This document shows, piece by piece, positions 20,655 through 32,472 of a stretch of DNA of 64,000 nucleotides. A program made the translations under genes and the position numbers. The stretch's first letter is position 1, and each line of letters starts with the position of its first letter. The stretch spans positions 25,108,423 through 25,172,422 of the forward strand of contig NC_063436.1 of the NCBI RefSeq assembly GCF_020379485.1, given 5' to 3'. This stretch comes from Brassica napus (taxonomy: Eukaryota > Streptophyta > Magnoliopsida > Brassicales > Brassicaceae). The notes below the pieces were generated by a model. The model saw only the letters and a list, made by a program, of their open reading frames with translations. It searched no databases and had not been told where the DNA came from.

Positions 20655-20986
20655 ACTTAATGATACAATACACTATAACACAGATAAATTGAAAACAATA
20701 ATTAAAAACGAGTACGAACCGACGCCGGAGTCGGTGCCGGCCGGTAGTTATCGCCGAGAAAAGTTTGTTCTGTTTTGTCGCCTTTGGGAGAGAAGAGGTG
20801 CGACTTTTTTTTTGACCCTATTTATTAATGATAAAATCAATTAAACCTGATTATGTAGTTTTCACCATATTAATTTTTACTTTGTATATGTGACATGAAT
20901 TAACATAAAGATGGTGATATTATTGACATATTAGATATTTACCACCATATTACACCAAGTACACTGACAATTTTTCCAAAATTTTA

Positions 20987-21475
20987 TTTTCTATTATAAA
21001 ACTTTGTACTAGTCATCATTTTATTTTATTTTTACTATTTTTATAAATAAAAAAATATCAATTTATACAAAAGAATAAGAAAGTATACATGCATATTTAA
21101 GATTAAAAAAATACAACTGAAATTAACGAAAATTGCAATTTATTTCAGCACAAAAAATATTGTGGTTAAATTTAAGAAGTAAATACAATTAAAAATACAC
21201 AAGTATTAACTAAATAGACTAGATATTATATATCTAAATTACATGTCTAATTAAAATAATATATCTATTCTTTAAACAAATGGTACCTATTAATTACAAA
21301 ATAATTGAATTAAATAATAATATTAATACTTTAAAATATATTTATGTTGTCAATATTTCTATGTGCGCATGAGTAAGGGAAAATCAACTACCATATATTG
21401 ATTATATTTGCTACAAAGTATTAAAGTATGATTTTCTTTGTATAAATAAAAAAGGTATACTCATGTCTTATGGAT
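20987..21475. other. A+T-rich intergenic sequence
   Basis: No coding frame, inverted repeat or RNA gene was seen. Confidence 0.5.
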
Positions 21476-21650
21476 ATGCATCAAATTAATGTTTTCCAGA
21501 TTTTTAATCATTAGATAAACAAATAAATGATTATTGCCAAATAAGTATTTAAAAAAAAAGAAGATTATTGCCAAATACAACAACTTTTGTTTCTTTAATA
21601 ATAAAAGCTGTAGGCTAGGCTACTTAAAGATATGGAGTTATTATCTCTTA
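21476..21650. repeat. Relict 5' flank of the F-box family
   Basis: CATCAAATTAATGTTTTCCA, then AAACAAATAAATGATTATTG and AAAGCTGTAGGCTA repeat 3091-3200 upstream of the intact F-box gene. The ~500 bp that should follow, with the promoter and first codons, are missing and a MITE stands there instead. Confidence 0.75.
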
Positions 21651-21658
21651 ATATATTA

Positions 21659-21890
21659 CTCCCTCCGTTTCATATTAAGTGTCGTTGTAGAAAAAATTTT
21701 CGTTACAAAATAAGTGTCGTTTTCGATTTTTAATGCAAATTTTATTAATTTTATGCCGTGATTTATTTTTCTATTGGTTTAAATATGGTTAGGTGTATAG
21801 GTAATTGTATTTTATATAGGAAATATACAAAATTAATTGTTTCTTAATTTGTGTGCACAAGGTCAAAATGACACTATGAAACAGATGGAG
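21659..21890. mobile_element. Stowaway-type (Tc1/mariner) MITE
   Basis: The element is 232 bp. It starts CTCCCTCCGTTTCATATTA and ends with the imperfect inverse GAAACAGATGGAG. TA flanks both ends (21657-21658, 21891-21892). The CTCCCTCCGTTTC end is the classic Stowaway terminus of plants. Confidence 0.92.
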
Positions 21891-21914
21891 TATTATAGTC
21901 TTTTTTGAGGGAGT

Positions 21915-22972
21915 GATCTCATGCAACTGATCTTCGAGCGCCTTGGATTTGCTGATTTCGAACGAGCAAGATCAGTTTGTTCGTCTTGGCTATCTGGTGC
22001 GAGACAATCTAAGCCGAACAATAAGATCCCTTAGATGATTCTAATCCCGAGAAAAAGAATTACTGTCTCTTGTTAAATCCTGAAGATAAAGAAGAAAAGC
22101 TCTACAAAACTCACCATCTTGGCGATGACTTTGCAGATAGTTTATGTTTGGCGACTTGTGGAAGCTGGCTTTTGATGGATCCTAGTAATTACGCAAACAG
22201 GGAAGACCCTGTTTATATTTTAAATCTTTTAACCTGCGAGAGGATCAATTTACCTCCTACATCATCGGATTGACGACGATTTTACTCTCCGATATTGTGG
22301 ATAAACGATAAAACCAAAGATTACCTTGTTATAGGAGATACTCTCGTTTATTTGAAGAAAAGTTATAACTCGTGGAAACAAATCTCGGAAAGGTTGTCAG
22401 GTATCCGAGACATGGTATTCAAAGATCACAAGCAATTTTGTCTCACCATTGATGAACTCTGTGTTTTCGACTTTTCTGGTGGTGAATCTCCGCTGCAAGT
22501 TTCCGGAGTTAGCCTAGGAGGGGGATGCGTAAAACTACAAAAAATAACACGGATAAGATTGCCTCGAATTCCATTACCCGTCCAAGAGGTTCGCAGGAGG
22601 AATAATGTGGTAGTCACTTTACGAGGACATGTCTTAATTGTTAGGAGCAAAAGTCCTTTTATGTCTGAGACATGGAACTTTAGAATCTTTAAGATGGATT
22701 CATCAGATGGGAAGATTAAGTGGGAGAAAATTTTTTCTTTGGGAGATGAAGCGATTATTTTAGATTTGGGTATTACGGTGCTTGCTAAGGACCTGGAAGG
22801 TGTCACTAGTAACTCAATTTACTTCGCTGCTCATGAGATAAATTGGTACGACACTGAAATATTTGTATTCCATCTCGATACAAAGAAGGTTGAACAACTA
22901 CCACAACTTTTTTCTTCCACTGTTTCATTCTATGAAGCTCATTGGTTCTTACCAAGTTTCAGGAATGATTGA
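21915..22972 (+). pseudogene. F-box/DUF295 pseudogene
   Basis: Homology to the gene at 3734 begins within the F-box (ATGCAACTGATCTTCGAGCG) about 25 bp after the MITE; promoter, start codon and about 30 codons are lost. Lesions in order: TAG at 22032-22034 (Trp in the intact gene), a one-base loss just after it, and TGA at 22271-22273 (Gln in the intact gene). From 22295 to 22972 the DUF295 part is open for 225 codons, with GIRDMVFKD, LGGGCVKL, SETWNFRIF, DEAIILDLGITVLAKD and AHWFLPSFRND. It has an extra KMDSSDGKIKW segment absent from the intact gene. It cannot make the full protein; a DUF295-only product is possible but no promoter was seen. Confidence 0.9.
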
Positions 22973-23340
22973 TCCTATATGTTTTTATATAAATAGGTTT
23001 GCTGCTATGTAAACTAGATAAGGAACTCGCATGCAAATTTATATTATAAAATAAACTTATCATATTTTATAAAATAAATATATCATATTTTATAGAAAAC
23101 TATTTACAATTGTTTTCAAATAAATACGTGGATGTGCTACAAAAATATCTTGTATTCAGCTGTATTCCAATTTTTCAAGTCTAAGCTAAGATATAATAAT
23201 AACAAATAGGAATTTCCGTGTTCATATGTGTTTTTTTAAAGCAATGAATCTCTCTCTTTTATAGTTATGTGTGACTGTTGTTATTTTTTTGATGTAGTTT
23301 GTTAATACCACAACTCCTTATAAAGAAGACTAATAATATG
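22973..23340. other. 3' flank of the F-box pseudogene, A+T rich
   Basis: No gene or element ends recognised. Confidence 0.4.
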
Positions 23341-24472
23341 CGAAGTAAATGGAGTTACTAGTGACGCCTTCTTGTTCCTTAGCAAGCACTGTAATTCCCA
23401 AATCTAAAATAATCGCTTCGACTATTGTAATTTTTGGTGCTAACTATTGCGATTCTTGTTTACATATCTGATTGTCAACCAGTATAATTTTGTGAAATTT
23501 GATGATTTTAATAGTTGAGAGGATTTTACGAGTTAACTAGATTTTAAAATTTTTATCAAATACTTTTACATAGATTTTCATTACTTGTGTATAGAATTCT
23601 ATTGATTGTTATTAACTTTTGAAGTAAGAAATTATGGTGGTACAAAAAAAAAGAAATAAAATCATTTCAATTAAGGCAATTCTTAAACAACTTTAAAAAA
23701 AAATTTGTCACAAAAAAGATCTCAAGAAATAAAATGACCAAAAAATTAATTTCTACTTCTTACTTTATAGATATATAAATAATAAAAAATATTTTTTATA
23801 TAATTTCGAAATATATGCTTTAAATTTGTATTTTTTGTAAAGAAATTTTGAATTTTTATTTTTAATTTTTTTTAAAAAAAAATCGAAAGTGCTTTTTAAA
23901 ATAATTTTTACAATTTTTATTTAAATTTTTTAATATTTTTCTATTTTTGTAAGTTGTGAATTGTATTATGTTAAAGTTGTGATTTGTTTATTATTTCATT
24001 CTTCAATTTGAGTTTTTGTATGTGAGTGTATTTTATTACATTGATTTCAGAAATCTTATGGGTATAGATGATATTCTCAAAGTTGAGTACTATGAGTAAA
24101 AGCAAAGAAAATTTACATCCCAATAACAATAGATTTAAAAAGAATCTTAAAATCAATGAAAACTAAACTTTTCCAATAATTAAAGATTTTGAGTGGAATT
24201 TAAAAATCATCACCCCAATATCAATGGATTCTATGTAGATTTTAAAAATTCACAAACCAATAACAGTGGAATCTCAAAATTTAATAATTCCTCTAGAATT
24301 CTTTGCCCAGTAACCCCCCTAAGAATTATACTGGTTGACAATCAGATATGTAAACAAAGAATCGCAATAGTTAGCACCAAAAACTACAATAGTCGAAGCG
24401 ATTATTTTAGATTTGGGTATTACAGTGCTTGCTAAGGAACAAGAAGGCGTCACTAAGAACTCCATTTACTTT
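23341..24472. repeat. Inverted duplication with DUF295 fragments in its arms
   Basis: The left arm 23341-23489 is the reverse complement of the right arm about 24333-24472 (shared CTTGCTAAGGAACAAGAAGG, then CAATAGTTAGCACCAAAAA and ATCAGATATGTAAACAA). Each arm holds about 80 bp of the DUF295 coding end (GITVLAKEQEGVT) plus about 70 bp of unrelated sequence. The 840-bp spacer is A+T rich and on its right ends in ACCCCCCTAAG, like a Harbinger MITE end. Confidence 0.8.
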
Positions 24473-24610
24473 GCTGCTCATGAGATAAATTGGTATGACA
24501 CTGACATCTTTGTATTCAATCTCGATACAAACAAGGTTGAACAACTACCATCTTCCACTGTTTCATTCTCTGAAGCTCGTTGTTTCTTACCAAGTTTCAG
24601 GAATGATTGA
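24393..24610 (+). pseudogene. F-box/DUF295 3'-end fragment
   Basis: The frame reads ILDLGITVLAKEQEGVTKNS, then IYFAAHEINWYDTDIFVFNL and ARCFLPSFRND and stops at 24610, equal to the last ~72 residues of the family. It has no F-box and no promoter. It is closest to the pseudogene ending at 22972 (both have AHEINWYDT). Its 3' flank contains the uninterrupted version of the site hit by MULE 2. Confidence 0.88.
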
Positions 24611-24612
24611 TC

Positions 24613-25052
24613 ATATCTATATGGGTTTATGTTCGTTGTTGTTTTGTTTTTGAATTGAAGCTTTAATAGCAGTAACTATGAGGTTTTGTTGTCCTTTTAT
24701 TAATGTTTTGTTGATGAACTTTTTTGGCCATACGGTGTATGTACGAAATTCAGTATTTGCACAAAATTTCAGAAGGTAAAATAGAGTTTAGCATTGAATA
24801 TATAATAAGAGGAAGTGAGAAAGAAATCATGCATATTGCTCTAAGGGGTCTGTGGTTTTATTTGAAGAATTATAATTAAGAAACCATTATTTATGGGGCG
24901 AAATTACGTGAAGAAATATTAAGAGCATTCAACTTAACACTAAACCCAATGATGGAGCCATTTGTTATTTTTTTTTACTAAAAAAGGTTGAAGTAGAGGG
25001 TTACTGTTGTTCTTCTCCCTCTCAACAAGTAATGTGAGTGTTTGAAATTTAC
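24613..25052. other. 3' flank, A+T rich
   Basis: Apart from the family's 3' UTR homology up to about 24670, nothing is recognised. Confidence 0.4.
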
Positions 25053-25190
25053 CTGATGGTTTTGAGTCTCGTTCGGGGATGGAGCTTTTATAATCTGGGA
25101 GCTCCTAGAATCACTCTTTCCGATGGATTGGCTACTGACTGTCTTATCTCTTACGTCTTCTCCATCGCTTTGCAACGAGCTTATAAGATG
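25053..25190 (-). pseudogene. Exon-like fragment of an unidentified gene
   Basis: On the minus strand a possible acceptor (TACAG) is followed by HLISSLQSDGEDVRDKTVSS and QSIGKSDSRSSQIIKAPSPN, ending ETQNHQ before GTAAATTTC, a possible donor. It lies just left of a Helitron 3' end, a usual place for captured exons. I do not recognise the parent gene. Confidence 0.35.
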
Positions 25191-25260
25191 CTGTATTTAT
25201 AGGAAGCAGTATAAAAGATTGAAAAGAGTTAATCACATCACATTACAAACAATAATACAA

Positions 25261-25300
25261 CTAGGTGATAACCCGCGCCATGCGCAGAGTGAGTAGATCT
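25261..25300 (-). mobile_element. Helitron 3' terminus
   Basis: A at 25260 is followed by CTAGGTGATAACCCGCGCCATGCGCAG, the inverted form of a Helitron 3' end (hairpin, about 11 bases, CTAG). The 5' end was not located; a degraded related hairpin lies at about 25970 (CTGCGCCCTGTGCGG). Confidence 0.7.
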
Positions 25301-27180
25301 AAAGAGATTATCACTTTTAATTAATAGTTATTATAAAGGTAGAAACCATAGAAAGAAATACTACATATTTTAAAAACTTTAAAGAAAATTGTGCGTTTCA
25401 CTAACCATTTAATCTTTTTTTTTTTTTAACTTGTATTTTTGTTTGTTTAATTGAATTATAGGTCGTGGAGCTGAATTAATAAATAATAAGAGTAAGCAAA
25501 TACTAATATAAATAAATTCTGAAGTAGAAATAAAATGAAACATAAGCAATAAACTAATAAAACCCTTCAAAAACAAAATATAAGAAAATAAAAATAAATT
25601 AGAAATTGATGGTTAAACAATTCTATGACTGTTGTGAATGCTAGATCGTAGTAGTAAAGATGTTTTGAGAAGGAGAGAATGGTGAGGAGATGTAGATATA
25701 AGGCCTAGTATTTATATATGCAAGACGCCTAGGTCTAGGGTATACTCGCTATCATTAATTGCCACAATCAAATTTTCTATTTCAAATCGAAATCTGAATA
25801 TATTACTTCCTTTGTTCCTTATCATACATTATTTGATTGTTGTATTATAGGAAATTAATGTGGTGCTGGTCAATCAAATTAAATGTAAAAATCAATCAGT
25901 GACAATCACATTCCCATTCTAAATTTGACGTAGTTAACAATTCAAAGTTGGTCTTTAACTTAATAATCTGCGCCCTGTGCGGAATGAGTGATTAAAAGAG
26001 ATTATTACTTTAATCTATAGATATTATAAAGTAAAAAAAGTAGTCACAAATATTAGATATAATAAAATATTGAACGAAATTATGCAGATTTATATAATGT
26101 AGTTTTTTTCCCAAAAAAACTTGTGTAACTGGTTAGGTGTAATTGAAGTAGATTTAAAAATATTAGTTTTTGAAGTAGATTGAAGGTGTAAAGCCGTAAC
26201 TCAGTTTTAAATCTAACTTTCTTTATATACAACCGTAATTGCAGATGAATGATTAATGATTATAAAAAAAATCAATCAATTAAAATTAGGAATTGATATG
26301 TAATTTAATTTGTCCAATCAGAATAATCTAACTTTCTTTATATACAACCGTAATTACCGATAAATACTTAATCACTTAAAAAGGCAATCAATGAAAATTT
26401 TGAATTGATATCTAATTTTATTTGTCCAAGCGGACTAATAAATTTTTCAAATTCAACATAATAACATACGTAGCTAACCTGTTAAGTCTATAGCTTAATA
26501 CATTTTTTTATATATTCAATATAACTATACCTATAATGAGTTTATATATGTGAGGTTGATATAAAAAAAAATAACATATGACCATTGGACAATAAGAACT
26601 TCTGAAATAAGAAAATTAATACAAACCATATAGATCAAGCAGTTATATAGCTTCTTCTACAATTTGAAGATATTAAAATTGTTTTATAGTTGATATCATT
26701 TAAGTGAGACGAACTTTCTTACTTATACAAAAACAGATTTATACTTGAGATTTTTATATTCTCAAAGATGATAGGCGTTTCGAGCTATATTCGATTTTAT
26801 TTGTATTTATATTATAAAGATGATAGGCGTCTCAAGATAGATGAGAAATATTTTTGAACTAAAACCTGTGTTATACTACTTTTACTAATATATTTGTATC
26901 TACTTGACGGATATAGAAACATAAAGTGACTACGAAAATCAATAATAATTTTTTTTTATTAATACGAAGGAGGCCGCGTGAGAAATGGGTAATGAATGAT
27001 CAAATGAGTTATCAGTTATTTAGATAGGAGTCATATAATATATTATGTTAAGCTATATTGTAATGAATAATGGTAATATATGTAATTAGTCTAATAAGGA
27101 GAGGGTATTTAATTAAAGAGTGTGAGAGTGATTCTAGTGTTGACACCTAAGAAATGGCAATTTGGTTAATAACACATGAT
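25301..27180. other. A+T-rich sequence, probable Helitron bodies
   Basis: Words recur between copies (CTTTCTTTATATACAACCGTAATT at 26220 and 26333; GATGATAGGCGT at 26768 and 26819). No gene was recognised. Confidence 0.4.
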
Positions 27181-27197
27181 GTCAATGTTAGTTTAAA

Positions 27198-27480
27198 TTA
27201 ATGCTCCTCAAATAATATAAAAGGGATATCTGTTATCATCCTTGTTATCATCCTCATCAGCACTGGAACTAAAGAACTATTGATGACCTGAAACTTTTTC
27301 ATACTTAACCGAGAACTAAAAGATCTGAATTTTTCTTCACTTATAAAATCATGTCTCTTCTCGGAAGCAGCAGAAAAATTAGCATTCATCTCAGTTCTAA
27401 TCCTCTCAAAAGATTATTGCATTGACTTTAATCTAGTTTCTTTCGGACTCATTCTTCTCAGTTTTGCATCCCTTTTCTTC
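27198..27480 (-). pseudogene. Coding-like scrap, unidentified
   Basis: The minus strand reads KKRDAKLRRMSPKETRLKSM, a stop, then SFERIRTEMNANFSAASEKR, HDFISEEKFRSFSSRLSMKK. The composition is that of a coiled-coil or charged protein. It ends 29 bp before a Helitron 3' terminus, so it may be a captured exon. Confidence 0.3.
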
Positions 27481-27508
27481 ATATAACTATCTTTTAGAAT
27501 CATCTGAA

Positions 27509-27545
27509 CTAGGATAACCTGCGCTTTGCAAATGGTGAACTTATA
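27509..27545 (-). mobile_element. Helitron 3' terminus
   Basis: A then CTAGGATAACCTGCGCTTTGC: CTAG followed by a weakened hairpin. The matching 5' end was not located. Confidence 0.6.
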
Positions 27546-27587
27546 TAATAAATATTTAAAATATATAGTATTGATAAACTAAATATA

Positions 27588-27612
27588 AATATATATATAT
27601 ATATATATATAT
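27588..27612. repeat. (AT)n microsatellite
   Basis: About 12 uninterrupted AT units. Confidence 0.95.
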
Positions 27613-27658
27613 TTGACTTTTTTAATATGCATACAGTTATGTTTTCTTTATATAATCA

Positions 27659-30600
27659 CTAGTGTCGGCCCGCCCTACGGGCGGGATGATTTTTTAAAAA
27701 TTATGTAAATAGTTAAAATAAATATTAAATATAAATTGTTATTGTATTTGAAGACTAAATATTTTATGCCATTTTGATAAATATTTTATGCCATTTATTA
27801 GAGTCCAATATTTTAATATAATGTTATGTATTAGAGTAGGAACCGCATTATTATTTGTATAGTAAGACAGAATATTAAATGGTGCGTAGCTTTATGTTCA
27901 AGGAAAAGACCCAGCGGAAGTTAATGAAATCGTAAACCATATAAAATTTTGTTATACCAGGTCCGACTTTTTCTTATATATGCAAAGGCCCAACTATTTT
28001 ATAAGCTTTACAAACATTTGTTACATACAATGTGAATAGTCGAATCACGTCCCAAAGAAATGATTCAGTCTTGAAGACGTGTGAATAGCCATCTCACCAC
28101 CCCCAAAATATTAATTAATGCGATAAGTTAATCTGCGACAACACTAAGATACAAAAAAAAAATCAGAAAAAACTTACGTGAACACATGGGAAACATAGAT
28201 AATCATATTATGGATTGTAGACGTATACTCATGCACACAACCAAAAACTTAAGTTTTTGTAATCCATAACATGATTATGGACGTACACTCATGCACATAA
28301 CATAAAACACAAATAATTTTCACACTCGTATCTATTGTTATCACAATTTCTGGATATATATATATTTATAATTATAATCATTAAAATTGACTAACTCACC
28401 GAAAATAAATCAACCACCAATTCAAAAGATCATTTTATAACAACCACAAAGAAAGAAACAAAGGAAAGTGAAAGAAGAAAATCTATAACATAAATAGATA
28501 AAATCCAAAAATAAGTAGAATGTGAAAACATTATTAGAATTCAGAACATGGAAAGATGATCACTGACGATCCATATCAATCAACACGCGCCCTCTTGCGC
28601 ACATTTCCAACTGGCTTCTTTCCAGCACTCTTTGATGTCTCACTACCGCCCTTGCCGGAAGCAGATTTCTCACCACTGGTCGTCCCATCCGGCGCATCAT
28701 CATCATCATCGTCATCACCTCCCTGATACACTCAGATTGTTAGACATTGCATATGCTAATAACGAAACATCATAACGAACATTGTACTTACATCATCGAC
28801 AAAGTCAGGAGATGGTGCACGCTCAACCTCATTGATGATACGCGAGACGGTGAACGTCTGATGATTGACGGTGAAATTGTATGACGTGATTCGGACCTGG
28901 AAAGTGTAGGTCTTGCCTTCCATTTCAGCAACGAACGGAGGCACCACGGACTCAGGGTTCACTCCTTCCTCGGCCTTGTTATCAGATGGAATCCGAAAAC
29001 GTGTTAGTGACGTTATATAATAACTACATAAAGAAGCACACGTATAGCTTACCAATATCTGAACAGCCTCACTTGCCCTGAGATTGTGCAGCTTAGCCAT
29101 CATACCATGAAAACAAACGAATGTCCCTTCCGCAGTATCATCCGTTATAACCATCTCAACACAATAACTAAAAAAACAAATAAATAGAAGTGTACTTAGT
29201 GTGATGCATGTGATCAGAAAAGCGTCCAACTATTATATTATACCAAATTTGCTACATACCGAAGAGACCCGACAGCATTAGTATTATTGCAACGCGCACA
29301 TTCAAACGAAGTGACAGTGCGCTGCAACTTCTTACTGCACTTAGAGCATGCAACATAGCACCACCCCTTGTCCGCTTCAGCTCGGGAAACTCTCCCAGTG
29401 CATAAGAAGTCGATTTCCTACGGTTTATACATCAACATCACATGCAGTCCAAAATTACAAAACCAATATATATACACACGAATGCGCCAAGGTTAAACTA
29501 ATTACCTGTGACTGAGCAGTGGTGATAAAATTGTTAAGCTCAGCAATTGTCACAGGCTCAACCTTGGCATAAAACCTTAGCAGTGGTGCAGCGGCCGGAA
29601 GACCTGTGTCTCTAGCCACCAGTCTGTACATAAATATATGAACGTCAGCATCACAAACTTACAACATATGCTTACACACTCAATACATGCTAAGCTTACC
29701 TGTAAAGAAAGACTCCCCTGCATTTGTCTCCTTATCGTAATTGACATGCGTTCCTGATGTCGCGTTGAGGAATAAACGACCTACACATCATAGAAAAAAA
29801 ATAAGAAACAGGATTCTACATATATCACATGACACCGTACGAAACAAACAACAGAATACCTCCGACCATCTTCGGATTTATGCTCGTTGCAACAATCACT
29901 TTAAGATCACCACGCATGCCTCCAAGCTTTTGGTGAAAAGCTACGGCTTGAACGTCGAACATGCTAAGAGTAATAGACACATCACTGCATATTTGTAACA
30001 ACCATTAGTGTAGTTAAAACGAATAAGCAAATATTGAAGGTTCAAAAGTAAAATCTAAATCACTTGTCTAGTTTAACGGTGACCATGACACGATTTTTGT
30101 CCGCCGGAGGGTCAGACACGGTGCTCTTCACTGCCATGATCTCACCAATAATATCTACAGATTCCAAAATCGATATAAGCAAGCTACGTGGTAAACAGAC
30201 ACTAATCCATATAGCACAAAGGCAATATACAAAACAAACATTTATATAACCACATCCGTACCTGGAAGCTAAGTGTTAGTATTGGCCAAACCAACTAACT
30301 CAGTTTGGTTACGGAACCGGCATCCCTCTACAGGTAATGGTGAGACCGGATCAGCTAGCACGTCAAACTCAGTTGATTCGTTAAACCGAATCATCAAAGA
30401 AGAGTCCGCAAGCTTGAAGTTCTGAGCAACAGCGAACCACGTCGAAGCCAGAGACAGAATACATCGTTCCGGCGGCGAGCCTCTCTCGGAATTTTGGAAG
30501 CCGATTTGCGTTGATAGTAGCTTGCATCACAGTTGACGGAAACAAATAAGATCTAAAAATTAGAAAATGAAGGAACACAGATCTAAAGAAAAACATGAAG

Positions 30601-31208
30601 ACTCGTACTTACATTAACGTCCATAAGCAGCATATCGACCCACATCAACTCACCACCGCGCTTGACGTTCCTCGCCTCCCAGAACCGTAGAAGACGTGCT
30701 TCGGCGACGGAAGAGCATTTGCCGGACTTCAAGTCGGAGAAGAAGACTCTCGAAATAGCCATAGTAACAGGAATCAGGTTATCGCAAGAGAAATAAGGAG
30801 AAGATGCGTTCAAGATAATAACTACTTACATATTTATACAGATCTACACCACTCGGGAACTACGAACGGCGCATCGAAGAGTCTGAGCGATCGATTGAAT
30901 TTATAATTGGAATAAAGTCAAAGACATAACTCCGGATGTTTCATCCGAGAGGGAAGAATCGCAGGCGTCACGCCGCCGCTGCAGAGAAGATGAGAGACTA
31001 AATGTTTCACGCGTAAGTGAAATTAGGGCTGGAGGCTGTCAACGGCTGTGGGGCCAACCCAATACGCGAGGAATGAAGTAAGCCCATCAGATTCTGGTTT
31101 AATGAAACGCTGCGTTGACACGTGTCGCACTGTGGACGCTCGACTTTCCTATGTGGACGATGACGTGGAGGCCTGTGAGAGAAGCAAACTGTCTTTTATA
31201 TATAAAGA
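27659..31208 (-). mobile_element. Helitron H1, carrying an RPA1-like gene
   Basis: On the minus strand the 5' end is TCTTTATATATAAAAGACAG (at 31208) and the 3' end is the hairpin CCCGCCCGTAGGGCGGG followed by CCGACACTAG (at 27659), with host A at 27658. It is about 3550 bp. It shares both termini with H2, which abuts it exactly. It carries a multi-exon RPA-like gene in its own orientation but no Rep/helicase, so it is non-autonomous. Confidence 0.88.
28576..30762 (-). pseudogene. RPA1 (replication protein A large subunit)-like gene inside Helitron H1
   Basis: Exons read on the minus strand with GT/AG borders: 30762-30613 (MAISRVFFSDLKSGKCSSVA...DVN), about 30557-30262 (VMQATINANRLPKFRERLAA...FDVLADPVSPLPVEGCRFRN, the DUF223/OB-fold region), 30154-30064, 29984-29860 (MFDVQAVAFHQKLGGMRGDL), 29780-29700, 29623-29506, 29417-29260 (zinc-ribbon-like CYVACSKCSKKLQRTVTSFE then CARC: Cys-x2-Cys twice), 29167-29053, 28974-28792 and 28722-28576 (acidic, then GKKPVGNVRKRARVD stop). 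The order is that of plant RPA1 C-terminal single-strand-DNA-binding parts. Breaks: a frame slip in exon 2, a TAG after ANTNT at about 30276, and an apparent one-base loss at the 29700/29623 junction. Plant Helitrons are known to carry RPA-like genes, so this may be the element's own gene rather than a host capture. Confidence 0.82.
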
Positions 31209-32329
31209 CTAGGGTCGGCCCGCCCTACGGGCGGGATATACTTTACTGATCTAGATTATTATTTTTATATGATTTTGCGGTTTGTATTTTAGGTTTACAT
31301 TTGCAAGAAATGTGAATGAGGTATACTATTTTATTAATTTAAGTTGTTGGTTAGTAGTTTGTTTGTAAATAGTTTTTGTTTTGAATTTTTGTTTCTATGG
31401 CATCACCATGATTGAGTTGTTATATCATTCTTAGTTGAATAATTTGTATCTAACAACTAATGTATATGACTCTTTTTGAGGTTTTCGTCAGCCGTAAGGC
31501 TTATACATAATTTTCCAAACAATTTTTTTTTTTAACTTTGGTGAAAAACTGGCAATCAAAACATTAGCCATCCAATTGGTTTGGAAATGGTGTTGTTCGG
31601 TTGGGAATGTTGTTCATGGTGTTCATCAGTCTCATTTCTTAAGTTTATTTTTATAAGGTATGCATTATCAGGGGTTGCAGTTAACTAAATTTTGTATTTG
31701 AGCGTTGAGATAATTTTAATGAGGATATGTTTTATCTTATTTTTGTTGGATATATCTTTTGATATGTTTGTTTATTTTAGGTTGTCAACTCATATAATTT
31801 TATTCTTAATTATTCATCGTTCAGTTGTATTTTAAATATGTTGCTTTACCCTTCAGTACTATCATATTGGCTGTTGAATAATATGAGCACCAAAGAAAGG
31901 TATTCATATACTAAATAATATATAACATATAAATTTGAACAATGTATGCCAAAATCCATTGCCTTCCGAGGATCGTTCCGGGCTATGTCCGGGATTTTTG
32001 ATTAAATTTAAATTTTGATTATATATTTAGTATGTTTACTTTATTTATAAATATTATAACTTCTAATAAAAATATAAGTAGCTAAAAAATTATAAAATTA
32101 TTTTAAATTATTCATTGTTTTTGTTTTACGCATTTTAAACAATTGGGTTGTCCGGCGCTGCGTGCCGGATTTATATAATAGTTTCATTTTAATCGTTTTG
32201 GTACAATAATTTAAATATATAGTTAATTGTTAATATACATTTTATTGTAATTGTATAAAATCAGATTTTTCCATCTTAAAATATTTATCAAAAGTATGTA
32301 TATATAATTTATTTCACTTTATACATCAT

Positions 32330-32472
32330 TGATCCTGAAATCATTGTAAAGAAAGTGAATTTTAACTTATGCATAAATTAATTAACCATTTATAGAATAA
32401 TTGGTCCTGAAATCATTGTAAGGAAAGTGAATTTTAACTTATGCATTAATTAATTAACCATTTATAGATTGA
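32330..32472. repeat. 72-bp tandem duplication in Helitron H2
   Basis: GGTCCTGAAATCATTGTAA-type sequence through AATTAACCATTTATAGA occurs twice, 72 bp apart. Confidence 0.85.

Larger units (their letters stand above)
17725..20977. mobile_element. Long-TIR MULE-like element, disrupted by nested insertions
   Basis: The left arm (17725-17798 plus 18888-19005) pairs with the right arm (20814-20977) as an inverted repeat of about 170-190 bp. On the left, TAATATGGTG, AATATGTCAA, ATCTTTATGTTAATT and CATGCCACATGTACAAAGTA run toward AAATGGGTC. The reverse complement of the right arm gives the same words in the same order up to AATAGGGTC. The flanks AAAAATTTA (17716-17724) and AAAATTTTA (20978-20986) are a possible 9-bp duplication with one mismatch. 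No transposase was recognised inside. Confidence 0.7.

Noticed and set aside
25960..26000. Third Helitron end at CTGCGCCCTGTGCGG
   Set aside because: Hairpin resemblance only; no CTAG terminus, so not called as a border.
31960..32170. Hairpins CCGGGCTATGTCCGG and CCGGCGCTGCGTGCCGG as Helitron ends
   Set aside because: No CTAG follows at the right distance; they lie inside H2 and may be remnants only.
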